Shown: positions 1 to 6,977, counted from the first letter of the stretch. The stretch: DNA of 12,211 nt from Clostridia bacterium (GCA_900768005.1 CAAGBE010000002.1:1-12211), one strand, 5' to 3'. The notes: generated by a model not told the origin, from the letters alone. Program-made: numbers and translations.

Positions 1-89
1 CCTGCTTTATTGCCGTCGGTCTTGTACAGAATGTACGAATGCGCAGGCGTGCAACAAAATTTGATTTTGATATAGAGACGTTTGAATAA
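1..89 (+). CDS. 3' end of an unidentified plus-strand gene (partial)
   Basis: One plus-strand frame stays open from the left edge (first full codon at 3) to a TAA at 87-89. It encodes about 28 residues: a short hydrophobic start, then an RMRRR basic patch, then an acidic tail ending DIETFE. The stop lies 3 nt before a strong hairpin-plus-T terminator, as expected for a gene end, and this is why I prefer this frame. The other two plus frames also stay open to 64 and 75, so the frame choice is inferred. No family can be recognised from so short a tail. Confidence 0.4.
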   Translation, partial: CFIAVGLVQNVRMRRRATKFDFDIETFE

Positions 90-92
90 GTT

Positions 93-126
93 AAACCACC
101 GCTGAGAAAATTCTCAGCGGTGGTTT
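93..126. terminator. Bidirectional intrinsic terminator between convergent genes
   Basis: A near-perfect inverted repeat has arms AAACCACCGCTGAGAA and TTCTCAGCGGTGGTTT, with almost no loop (14-16 bp stem). It is followed by a T run on the plus strand (124-128) and by TTTAACTT on the minus strand. It starts 3 nt after the plus-strand stop at 89. It also ends just before the nadE stop at 128-130, so it can terminate both the upstream plus-strand gene and the long minus-strand operon. Confidence 0.9.
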
Positions 127-127
127 T

Positions 128-862
128 TCATATCTCACTCGGTTCAAACATTGGCATCATTTGAAGCTTGAAGAGGTTCATTTTGTGAAGACGGTCAATC
201 TTCTCCTTTTTCTCCAAATCGTCAATTTCGCCTGTGCGGATATATTTATCAAGCATTGCGTAGGTGAAGCCAAGATTATCCTCGTCAGTTTTGTCGCAAA
301 GCCCGTCAATGGGAACTTTTTCAACAAGGTCGTAAGGAAGCCCTATAAGGTGGCCGATTTCCTTAAGCTCTGTCACGGTGATTTTTGCAAGAGGAGAAAA
401 ATCGCCTGCCGCATCACCATAGCGTGTGGAGTAGCCTACCCAATCCTCGGACAAGTTGCAGGTATTTGCGACACGACCGTTGAAGCATTGGGAAACGGCA
501 TAAAGTGTTGCCATACGGATTCTGGGAGGGAGGTTGATATTCGCCTGACTTGTAAGCTCAATTTCCTCGGGAAATGCACCCTTTAAACCCTCTATTGCAT
601 CCTTGACATTTACGACAAAATGCTTTATTCCAAGATGGTTTACAAGCTTGTAGGAGCAGGAAATATCAGCCTGCTCACCGCAGGGCATAAGGACACCGAT
701 TACACGGTCTTTACCGAGTGCCTCAGCACACAAAGCCGCTACAACAGAGCTGTCCTTACCGCCTGAAATTCCAACAACGGCATTACAGCCCTTGCCGTTT
801 TCCTCAAAAAATTTCCTTATCCATTCTACACATTCGTTTTTAACTTTTAATGCATCGAACAT
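128..862 (-). CDS. nadE: NAD+ synthetase, ammonia-dependent type
   Basis: Catalyses the last step of NAD synthesis: amidation of deamido-NAD (NaAD) to NAD using ATP and ammonia, in the cytoplasm. The 244-residue product is one adenine-nucleotide alpha-hydrolase (PP-loop) domain. The ATP pyrophosphatase loop SGGKDSS is at residues 33-39, an R-x-RM-x2-LY segment at 114-121, and the NLSEDWVGYSTRYGD substrate region at 136-150. A late DGLCDKTDEDNLGF segment matches the family's D-x6-TDE-x2-LG region. There is no N-terminal nitrilase/glutaminase domain, so free ammonia or a separate amidotransferase must supply nitrogen. I chose the ATG at 862: it follows AAGGGTGA 5 nt upstream and lies 4 nt after the mrp stop. 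An in-frame ATG at 922 would add 20 residues inside mrp without a good ribosome binding site. It is the last gene of the operon and ends in the terminator at 93-126. Confidence 0.93.
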   Translation of the reverse strand: MFDALKVKNECVEWIRKFFEENGKGCNAVVGISGGKDSSVVAALCAEALGKDRVIGVLMPCGEQADISCSYKLVNHLGIKHFVVNVKDAIEGLKGAFPEEIELTSQANINLPPRIRMATLYAVSQCFNGRVANTCNLSEDWVGYSTRYGDAAGDFSPLAKITVTELKEIGHLIGLPYDLVEKVPIDGLCDKTDEDNLGFTYAMLDKYIRTGEIDDLEKKEKIDRLHKMNLFKLQMMPMFEPSEI

Positions 863-866
863 ACTA

Positions 867-1691
867 TCACCCTTCGATTTTATCTGCCATATTTTCGAGC
901 CAATCTCCCTCGAAAAGCTCAATCATTCCCCTGTCACAGCTATTTGCAAGCTTGGTATTGATGGGAAGCTTGGAAACGGTATCAATACCATACTTTTCAG
1001 CAAGGGCATCTATACGGCTTTCACCGAATACGCTGTGCTTCTTTCCGCAGTCGGGACATTCAAAATAGGACATATTTTCAACTATTCCCAGAATGGGAAT
1101 ATTCATCATTTCAGCCATTTTTACTGCCTTGCCCACAATCATTTCAACAAGCTCCTGCGGGGATGTTACAACCACGATACCGTCAACGGGAAGTGACTGG
1201 AACACGGTAAGGGGAACATCACCCGTTCCGGGAGGCATATCCACAAACATATAATCCACATCACCCCAGATAACATCTGTCCAGAATTGCTTAACCGTTC
1301 CTGCAATGACGGGTCCACGCCAGATTACGGGGTCGGTTTCGTTTTCAAGAAGCAGATTAACTGACATAATCTTCGTTCCAAGCTTACTCTTTACGGGGAA
1401 AAGACCGATATCACTTCCATCGGGTCTGTCCTTTATACCGAATGCCTTGGGAATTGAAGGACCAGTAATATCGGCATCAAGAATTGCGGTGCTTAGACCC
1501 CTTCTCTGCATACTTACTGCAAGAAGGGAGGTTATCATAGATTTTCCTACTCCTCCCTTACCGCTTACTATACCGATAATTTTCTTTACCTTGGTAAGCT
1601 CATGGGGTTTTTCGAGAAGACTCTGCGGGTCCTGTCTGCTTGAACAGTCCTTTCCACATTCTGAACAGTTATGATTACAATTTTCACTCAT
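867..1691 (-). CDS. mrp: Mrp/Nbp35-family Fe-S cluster carrier P-loop ATPase
   Basis: A cytoplasmic ATPase of the Mrp/ApbC/Nbp35 group, which in this family binds and transfers [4Fe-4S] clusters to apoproteins. The 274-residue protein opens with a Cys-rich segment (C5, C9, C12, C16) resembling the N-terminal cluster region of Nbp35-type proteins rather than the DUF59 domain of many bacterial Mrp proteins. The deviant Walker A loop GKGGVGKS is at 44-51. The Mrp signature DMPPGTGD is at 151-158 (Walker B region). A CPDC pair at 212-215 is the conserved C-terminal Fe-S site, where a dimer shares the cluster. The ATG at 1691 has AGAGG 9 nt upstream. It sits between the cysteine hydrolase (18-nt gap) and nadE (4-nt gap), so all three are probably translated from one message. 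The client proteins are unknown; the radical SAM enzyme YgiQ across the divergent promoter is only one possible Fe-S client. Confidence 0.92.
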   Translation of the reverse strand: MSENCNHNCSECGKDCSSRQDPQSLLEKPHELTKVKKIIGIVSGKGGVGKSMITSLLAVSMQRRGLSTAILDADITGPSIPKAFGIKDRPDGSDIGLFPVKSKLGTKIMSVNLLLENETDPVIWRGPVIAGTVKQFWTDVIWGDVDYMFVDMPPGTGDVPLTVFQSLPVDGIVVVTSPQELVEMIVGKAVKMAEMMNIPILGIVENMSYFECPDCGKKHSVFGESRIDALAEKYGIDTVSKLPINTKLANSCDRGMIELFEGDWLENMADKIEG

Positions 1692-1709
1692 TTTTATTCA
1701 CCTCTTAGT

Positions 1710-2237
1710 TTATTTTACGATAATCTGGCAGGAACGCATAGTTTCAAGTGCCGCCTGATGTTTTTCGGGAGTTACGCCTGCACAGCAGGAGGAATCCACA
1801 TATATATCCGTATCGGGGTAGTTTGCCTTGAGAATAAGTGCATTTGACACAACGCAGATGTCTGTGCAAAGTCCAACAAGCTCAATTTCTGCATCGTCCA
1901 TCTCGTTTTCCTCTGCTAGTACAAATGGCAAATCTATACTTCCGAAAGTGATTTTCTCTACCTCGGTATAGGTTTCTTTTTTGTCAAGAGTCTCTTTCAC
2001 CTTGTCGTTAAGCTGCCAGCCCTCAGTATCGCGGACACAATGGCAAACGGGGAGGTTTTTACCCTCGTTTGTTTCCATATAATCCTCAAAATGAGTATCA
2101 TAGGTAACATAGATTGCTCCGTCAAAATTTTCTATCTTTTTCACTACATTGTCAACGATTTCCTGCGCTTCCTTTGTGCCGAGAGCACCGTCAATAAAGT
2201 CGTTCTGCATATCTACCACTACAAGAATTTTTTTCAT
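1710..2237 (-). CDS. Isochorismatase-like cysteine hydrolase, probable nicotinamidase
   Basis: The 175-residue product has the isochorismatase/nicotinamidase fold. The expected catalytic triad is visible: D9 in VVVDMQNDF, K95 in EKITFGS, and C128 in GLCTDICVVSNA, followed by the usual hydrophobic helix. D47, H49 and H66 (D-x-H, then H before the CVRDTEGW segment) match the metal ligands of nicotinamidases. That makes nicotinamide to nicotinate plus ammonia the most likely reaction, ahead of isochorismate cleavage. The context agrees: nadE, which completes the route from nicotinate to NAD, lies two genes downstream. Substrate assignment remains inferred, because the K95 segment differs from the classical K-G-T pattern. 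The start is well supported by AGGAGG 8 nt before the ATG at 2237, which overlaps the TAG stop of the upstream topoisomerase gene. Confidence 0.85.
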   Translation of the reverse strand: MKKILVVVDMQNDFIDGALGTKEAQEIVDNVVKKIENFDGAIYVTYDTHFEDYMETNEGKNLPVCHCVRDTEGWQLNDKVKETLDKKETYTEVEKITFGSIDLPFVLAEENEMDDAEIELVGLCTDICVVSNALILKANYPDTDIYVDSSCCAGVTPEKHQAALETMRSCQIIVK

Positions 2238-2249
2238 ACAGTTTTCCTC

Positions 2250-4328
2250 CTAAAATTCAAATGTTACCTTGCCGTCCTCAAGTTTTAATACGGCAGAGAA
2301 TGGTTTTCCGCTTTTCTTCGATATAAAGCCGTCTATCTTCCCCGTTTTACCTTTTTCAAGAAGCATCCTCATATGAGATAGGGAAATAACTCGGTCAAGA
2401 ATCACATTGTTTACGCTGAATTTACAGCCGTCCTTGTACCTGTCACAGCCGTAGCCGAATTTCGTGCGGACAACATTTCCTCCGCAAAGCGGACATATGC
2501 CGACATTATCACCGACAAAACCGTCGTCGGTATCTTTTTCGTCACGGTTAAAGACTCTTTTTATCTCATTCTCGGTCAAAAGAATGCTGTCCTTGACGGT
2601 AATTTCACCCTTGTAAACCTTTTTAAGAGCTTGTCCAAGATAGGATGTCTTGTACTTATCCATAGTAATTCCCATTCGGCTGAGGGATACAATCAGGTTT
2701 TCCCCGTCGGGAAGAATTGTGTACACATCCTTTTTAAGAGATATGTATTTGCTTTTTATGGCATTTTCAATAATTCCCGTTCTTGTGGCTTCCGTGCCAA
2801 GCTCCAACCCCTCGAAGATTGCACGGTATTCCTCTGCATCATCTTCATTCTGTGCATTTGCCTTTTCTTCACGGAAAGGGTTTTTCAGATAGTTGTTGAG
2901 GGTTTCTATTGTATAATGCTTGGGCGGTGATGTTTCCTTTTCCTTGGGGGTAAAGTTCACATCTATTATATCACCTTTTTCGAGGTTTGGAAGTATTTTG
3001 TCCTTTTTATTATAATCGTCATATTTTGTCCAGCCCGCTTCAAGAATAACCGTACCTTTAAGGGTAAATTCCTCCATACCGCCAACATCAATCTTGATTT
3101 CATTTTTCTGTGCTATACATTCCTCACTGCAGAAAACGGCTACAAAACGGCGCATAATGGTTGAGTAAACCTTTGCCTCTTCCTCGGAAAGAGCCGTCTT
3201 GGCAGGAATTTTATATGTGGGTGTAAGTGCTGAGTGAGATTCAATTTTACTATCGTCAAAAATGGTTTTTCCATCCTTGAATTTCACGGGATAGCCGAGC
3301 TTTTCGACTGCAGAGAGAATCTGCTTGACCTTTCCTTTTTCTGCCGTTGCCATATATTCAGAATTGGTACGGGGATATGTAACATAGCCTTTTTCATAAA
3401 GTCCCTGCACTATGCGTAGGCTTTCGTCCATAGGCATTTTGTATTTTTTACCCAACACATTCTGGAGCTTGGTAAGAGAATAAAGCTTCCCTGGGGAAAG
3501 GGTGTCTTTTTTAGTTTTCTTGCTTGTAACTACGCCTTTTGCCCCGTTATATTTATTGCAAAGCTCCTGCGCCTTGTAAAGGGAGTTTTTGTCGAACTTT
3601 TCTTTACTTGTAAGCTCCACCTCACCTCCGCCCTGCTCGGTAAGGCTGTACGGTGCATAATATATATCGGGCTTGAAATTTCTGATTTCCATATCACGGT
3701 CATAGATTGCCTTTACAATGGGAACTATGACTCTGCCAACCCTCATAAGTGTACCTGTTTTAAGGGTTGCATATCGGGTGAGATTCACCCCATAAAGCCA
3801 GTCAATAAAGGTACGGGCATACCCCTCCTTGGCAAGATTGTCGTAGGAGGCTTCCTCTTTCATTTCTGAAAGTCCCTGCATAATGGTTTCCTCCGTCTGG
3901 TCTGGAAGCCACAACCTCATAAATGGCTTTTTACATTCTGTTTTCATTACGCAGGTGCGTACGATTATTTCGCCCTCTCTGTCAGCATCTCCTGCGTTTA
4001 TTATTTCCGTCACATCTTCACGGTTGCATAAATCTCTTATCGTTTCAAACTGCTGACGGACACCGCTGTCAACCTGCTTTTCCTGATTCTTCTTCAGCTC
4101 AAACTCAAACTTTTCGGGAAAGCAAGGAAGGTTTTTCATACTCCATCTGTTTTCCCCGTCTGGGTTTGGAGAATAATGCTCTATATCGGCAAGAGAAAAC
4201 AAATGACCGAATGCCCATGTCACAATATAACCGCCGCCCTCAAAATGACGGGGGTGTTTTTTCATATTCCCGATTGCACCTGCAATGTTTCTTGCAAGGC
4301 TCGGCTTTTCGGCAATAATCAGTTTCAT
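2250..4328 (-). CDS. topB: Type IA DNA topoisomerase, topoisomerase III-like
   Basis: Relaxes or decatenates DNA through a transient 5'-phosphotyrosine single-strand break. The 692 residues carry an N-terminal Toprim domain with E7 in IIAEKPS and the acidic triad D114-x-D116-x-E118 in GDADREGE. The cleavage domain follows, with VGRVIVPIV at 197-205 and the catalytic Tyr Y318 in GYVTYPRT. Further conserved segments are ESHSALTPT (363-371) and EATRTGIIE (513-521). A single zinc ribbon, C612/C615/C628/C635, precedes a C-terminal topoisomerase repeat ending at the stop. Length and the AEKPS start fit TopB-type enzymes; the tail is shorter than that of TopA. The classical TopB sequence is only loosely kept, so it may be a clostridial subclass or a mobile-element-derived TopB now fixed in an operon. 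The ATG at 4328 has AGAGG 8 nt upstream. Gaps are 12 nt on both sides. Confidence 0.88.
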   Translation of the reverse strand: MKLIIAEKPSLARNIAGAIGNMKKHPRHFEGGGYIVTWAFGHLFSLADIEHYSPNPDGENRWSMKNLPCFPEKFEFELKKNQEKQVDSGVRQQFETIRDLCNREDVTEIINAGDADREGEIIVRTCVMKTECKKPFMRLWLPDQTEETIMQGLSEMKEEASYDNLAKEGYARTFIDWLYGVNLTRYATLKTGTLMRVGRVIVPIVKAIYDRDMEIRNFKPDIYYAPYSLTEQGGGEVELTSKEKFDKNSLYKAQELCNKYNGAKGVVTSKKTKKDTLSPGKLYSLTKLQNVLGKKYKMPMDESLRIVQGLYEKGYVTYPRTNSEYMATAEKGKVKQILSAVEKLGYPVKFKDGKTIFDDSKIESHSALTPTYKIPAKTALSEEEAKVYSTIMRRFVAVFCSEECIAQKNEIKIDVGGMEEFTLKGTVILEAGWTKYDDYNKKDKILPNLEKGDIIDVNFTPKEKETSPPKHYTIETLNNYLKNPFREEKANAQNEDDAEEYRAIFEGLELGTEATRTGIIENAIKSKYISLKKDVYTILPDGENLIVSLSRMGITMDKYKTSYLGQALKKVYKGEITVKDSILLTENEIKRVFNRDEKDTDDGFVGDNVGICPLCGGNVVRTKFGYGCDRYKDGCKFSVNNVILDRVISLSHMRMLLEKGKTGKIDGFISKKSGKPFSAVLKLEDGKVTFEF

Positions 4329-4340
4329 ATGTGTTTCCTC

Positions 4341-4763
4341 TTATAGTTGAAAAGCGTTTTTAATTATTTCTATATTATCATCTACCAGTTTATTATTTTC
4401 TATCTTAGCGTTTATCAGCACCGCGTCAAAACGCATTGGAGTGTCATAGATGTCGTTTTTCATGGCATACATCTGTGCCGTTTTTATTATTTTCTGCTGT
4501 TTTCTTTTGTCAATGGTATCGGCTGGTGTGCCGAAAGCATTGCTTTTACGAAGTCTGACCTCCACAAAAACGGTATATTCACCGTCTTTTGCAATGATGT
4601 CTATTTCACCCATCTTTGTGCGGTAGTTTCTCTCAATAATTTTATAACCATGCTTTTTAAGTGCTTTAACGGCAGCCTCCTCGCCTGTATTACCGATAGA
4701 AACTGCCGTAATGTTTTCTTTATTATACAAATTTTTTGATAAAAGTTTTTCTGTGAATTTCAC
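4341..4763 (-). CDS. yraN: YraN family (UPF0102) putative endonuclease-fold protein
   Basis: The 140-residue protein has a PD-(D/E)XK nuclease-like core. The G-x2-GE motif is at 24-28, MGEIDII at 51-57 (D55), and FVEVRLR at 66-72 (E68; R70 where many homologues have Lys). These are followed by the family's AFGTPADTID and a KRKQQKI helix. The function of UPF0102 is not firmly established; the fold suggests DNA binding or processing, and it is often found beside rnhB, as here. The start is GTG at 4761-4763, with AAGGAG about 10 nt upstream and no earlier or better ATG. The first 41 nt of the gene therefore overlap the 3' end of rnhB in another frame, suggesting translational coupling. The N-terminal 20 residues are poorly conserved in the family, so a slightly later start cannot be excluded. 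Confidence 0.88.
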   Translation of the reverse strand: MKFTEKLLSKNLYNKENITAVSIGNTGEEAAVKALKKHGYKIIERNYRTKMGEIDIIAKDGEYTVFVEVRLRKSNAFGTPADTIDKRKQQKIIKTAQMYAMKNDIYDTPMRFDAVLINAKIENNKLVDDNIEIIKNAFQL

Positions 4764-5346
4764 AAGGACCGAACTCCTTCAAAGCTTCAATATGAACTTT
4801 TGTGCCATAGCCTTTATGCTTTTCAAAGCCGTACTGTGGGTATTTTTCAGCCATCTGGAGCATATGTCTGTCCCTCGACACTTTTGCAAGAACAGATGCT
4901 GCGGCAATGCTTAAACTCTTAGCATCACCTTTTACCACACATTCGTGTGGGCAAGCACATTCCTTGATACAATCACCGTCAACTATTACGTAATCGGGGG
5001 GGATATTGAGCGCTTCAATGGCTCTGTTCATTGCCATATAGGTTGCATTACGGATATTGTAGGTATCTATCTCCTCCACACTTGCCGTCGCAACTGCATA
5101 CGCAAGAGCAACCTCTTTAATTTCGTCAAAAAGTTTTTCACGCTTCTTCTCGGAGAGTTTTTTTGAATCGTTAAGTCCCTCTATACAGATATCTGGAGGA
5201 AGAATTACTGCCGCAGCATACACCTCGTCAGCGAGAGGTCCACGGCCCGCCTCATCAACGCCTGCAATTATTTTATATCCTTTTTCAAAAAGGCTGTGTT
5301 CAATTTCCCACATTGATTGGAGTCTTTCAAGTTCTGCTTCTTTCAT
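4723..5346 (-). CDS. rnhB: Ribonuclease HII
   Basis: Cleaves the RNA strand of RNA:DNA hybrids and incises at single ribonucleotides misincorporated in DNA. With the ATG at 5346 the product has 207 residues and the four catalytic acids: D31 and E32 in AGVDEAGRGP, D123 in VIVDGD, and D159 in AKVSRD. DSKKL follows the first motif, and KGDAKSLSIAAASVLAKV and HKGYGTKVH are typical of the family. A GTG nine bases upstream (5353-5355) directly abuts the rbgA stop; I prefer the ATG because GGTGA lies 5 nt before it. Two oddities are noted: the near-invariant LAGPV segment after the first motif reads LADEV, and a C-x3-C-x-C-x3-C group occupies 126-136. The neighbours rbgA and yraN give the usual Firmicute order. 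Confidence 0.95.
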   Translation of the reverse strand: MKEAELERLQSMWEIEHSLFEKGYKIIAGVDEAGRGPLADEVYAAAVILPPDICIEGLNDSKKLSEKKREKLFDEIKEVALAYAVATASVEEIDTYNIRNATYMAMNRAIEALNIPPDYVIVDGDCIKECACPHECVVKGDAKSLSIAAASVLAKVSRDRHMLQMAEKYPQYGFEKHKGYGTKVHIEALKEFGPCEIHRKTFIKKFV

Positions 5347-5355
5347 AAGTTTCAC

Positions 5356-6195
5356 CTATTCTAAAGTGATTTTACCGAGCTTAGCTCCACGGAACTCATC
5401 CAATATTACATTTGCTCCACGGAGGTAGTCCACCTCTCCGCCTTTTACGATAAATCCGCGTTTTCTGCAGATTCTTTCAAGGATTTCAAATCCCTGAAGA
5501 TTCTCCTCAAGCTCTACCTTGTAGCGTTCCTTTAATCTGTCGGGATAGTTCTCCGCAAGAAATGTGCAGAGGTTTGCACAAAGCTCCTCCACATCAAGCA
5601 CATCATCCTTGATTGCACCTGTATATGCAAGCTTTAACGCAACATCCTTATCTTCAAACCTAGGCCACAAAATACCGGGGGTATCTAAAAGCTCCATACC
5701 GTTTTTAAGTGTTATCCACTGCTTGCCCCTTGTCACACCGGGGCGGTCGCCTGTAACGGCGGCACTTTTCCCATAAAGCTTATTTATAAAGGAGCTTTTT
5801 CCCACATTGGGGATTCCGCATACCATTATCCTTGCAGGTTTATTTACATAACCGCGTGCACGGTCACGCTCCGTCTTTTCTTTCAAAAGCTCTTTTACAG
5901 CATCAAAAACCTTGGCAATTCCTTTTGAATCGTTGCAACTGAGTGCTATTGCCATAACACCGTCTTTTCTGAAGCGTTCAATCCATTTTTGTGTCTCTAC
6001 GGGGTCTGCAATATCACTTTTGTTTATTACAAGCAAAAGCTTCTTATTCCCTATAATGGAGGGAAGCATGGGGTTACGGCTGCTCTGTGGACACCTTGCG
6101 TCGCACAGTTCAATTACACAGTCGCACAGACGGATGTTTTCAGCCATCATTCTCTTGGTTTTGGTCATATGCCCAGGAAACCACTGTATATTCAT
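5356..6195 (-). CDS. rbgA: Ribosome biogenesis GTPase RbgA (YlqF)
   Basis: A circularly permuted GTPase needed for late assembly of the 50S subunit in Firmicutes. In the 279-residue product the motifs appear in permuted order: G4 NKSD at 58-61, G5-like SCNDSKG near 86-92, G1 GIPNVGKSS at 127-135, G2 T155 in PGVTRG, and G3 DTPG at 171-174. A C-terminal helical RNA-binding region follows. The N-terminus QWFPGHM and the segment CDARCPQSSRNP are hallmarks of the family. I chose the ATG at 6195, which gives the canonical MNIQWFPGHM start and has AAGGAGG 8 nt upstream; an in-frame ATG at 6234 would add 13 residues with no family match. It sits in the rplS-lepB-rbgA-rnhB order typical of clostridia, but is preceded by a 79-nt leader with a 9-bp stem touching its ribosome binding site. 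Confidence 0.95.
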   Translation of the reverse strand: MNIQWFPGHMTKTKRMMAENIRLCDCVIELCDARCPQSSRNPMLPSIIGNKKLLLVINKSDIADPVETQKWIERFRKDGVMAIALSCNDSKGIAKVFDAVKELLKEKTERDRARGYVNKPARIMVCGIPNVGKSSFINKLYGKSAAVTGDRPGVTRGKQWITLKNGMELLDTPGILWPRFEDKDVALKLAYTGAIKDDVLDVEELCANLCTFLAENYPDRLKERYKVELEENLQGFEILERICRKRGFIVKGGEVDYLRGANVILDEFRGAKLGKITLE

Positions 6196-6202
6196 ACTAT
6201 CG

Positions 6203-6270
6203 CCCTCCTTAGCCGAAATATACCGAAATAGCACCGTTTCAGGCGGGTTCGGATTATTCGCTTTCGGCTA
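6203..6270 (-). promoter_or_regulatory. Structured leader abutting the rbgA ribosome binding site
   Basis: The lepB-rbgA gap of 79 nt carries a perfect 9-bp inverted repeat, TAGCCGAAA / TTTCGGCTA (arms 6262-6270 and 6210-6218), enclosing 43 nt. On the minus strand the second arm ends in the first A of the AAGGAGG ribosome binding site (6204-6210). A second TATTTCGG copy just upstream can compete for the same partner arm. No T run follows, so it is not a terminator. A role in controlling rbgA translation or in mRNA processing is inferred only. Confidence 0.45.
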
Positions 6271-6274
6271 TGTT

Positions 6275-6910
6275 TTAATATGTCTTTATAGCTTTAAAAG
6301 GCCAGAAGCGAAGCACCGCTTTACCTATAACCTGATTAGTGCTTAGCTGCCCGATTACACGGCTGTCACTGCTGTGGTTTCTGTTGTCACCCATAACATA
6401 TATACAGCCCTCGGGAACAGTCAGGCTAAGCTTATCTTTTTCAAACCCTCTGTCAATCATATCGTCTCCGCCGTACATTCCGCACTCATTACAGGTACAG
6501 TCGTTAATGTAGGATTCATCAAGCTTCTTTCCGTCTACATAGGTAGCATTGTTCTTAAGGTCAATTTCCACTTCCTGACCTTCTGTTGCAATCACACGCT
6601 TAATCCAGAAAATATTTTCACCGTATCCGGGAGGATTGAATACAACTATGTCCCCCTGCTTCGGCTCGTAACCCAGTCTCCATACAACCATACGGTCGCC
6701 GTTGTGAAGAGTTGGCATCATACTCTGCCCGTCAACCTTTACTACGTTGAAAACAAAGCTGCGGATAACAAGAGCAAGCACTACTGCAATGACGATTGCC
6801 TGAAGCCATTCAAGAAGCTCTCTTCCTGCACTTTTTTTCTTATCTGTGTCATCATAATCTTTCTCTGGAATTTCAATATTTTCTTCTGTGTTAAAATCCT
6901 TTTCTTCCAT
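6275..6910 (-). CDS. lepB: Signal peptidase I
   Basis: Removes signal peptides from exported proteins at the outer face of the cytoplasmic membrane. The 211-residue protein has an acidic cytoplasmic N-terminus (1-30), one membrane helix (about 33-54) and the S26 peptidase domain. The catalytic Ser is S63 in GQSMMPTL and the catalytic Lys is K104 in IKRVIA. GDNRNHSSDSR at 174-184 is the conserved box near the C-terminus. The ATG at 6910 has AAAGGAG 7 nt upstream; a longer open frame back to 7042 runs through rplS and is not credible. An unusual C-x-C-x2-C group (138, 140, 143) lies in the extracytoplasmic domain. The gene follows rplS across a 67-nt gap that contains an intrinsic terminator, so its transcription probably depends on read-through or an unseen internal promoter. 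Confidence 0.95.
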   Translation of the reverse strand: MEEKDFNTEENIEIPEKDYDDTDKKKSAGRELLEWLQAIVIAVVLALVIRSFVFNVVKVDGQSMMPTLHNGDRMVVWRLGYEPKQGDIVVFNPPGYGENIFWIKRVIATEGQEVEIDLKNNATYVDGKKLDESYINDCTCNECGMYGGDDMIDRGFEKDKLSLTVPEGCIYVMGDNRNHSSDSRVIGQLSTNQVIGKAVLRFWPFKAIKTY

Positions 6911-6934
6911 TTTCCTACTCCTTTCAAGGAAATG

Positions 6935-6967
6935 AAAAAGGGAATCTGCCCTGTGACAGATTCCCTT
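6935..6967 (-). terminator. Intrinsic terminator or attenuator between rplS and lepB
   Basis: On the minus strand an 11-bp perfect stem (AAGGGAATCTG / CAGATTCCCTT, 8-nt loop) is followed by TTTTTCATTT, starting 10 nt after the rplS stop. It lies only about 25 nt before the lepB start and leaves no room for a promoter between them. It is therefore probably a partial terminator that sets a high rplS to low downstream expression ratio. Confidence 0.8.
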
Positions 6968-6977
6968 CCATTGACTA

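Noticed and set aside
161..586. Plus-strand open frame opposite nadE
   Set aside because: A shadow of the NadE coding strand; the product shows no family features and no start signal.
863..922. Upstream extension of nadE to an ATG at 922
   Set aside because: It would overlap mrp by 56 nt and add residues without family similarity, whereas the ATG at 862 has a good ribosome binding site.
4554..4575. YraN catalytic Lys replaced by Arg (FVEVR) as a sign of inactivation
   Set aside because: Arg at this position is a common variant in the UPF0102 family, including enterobacterial YraN, so it is not evidence of decay.
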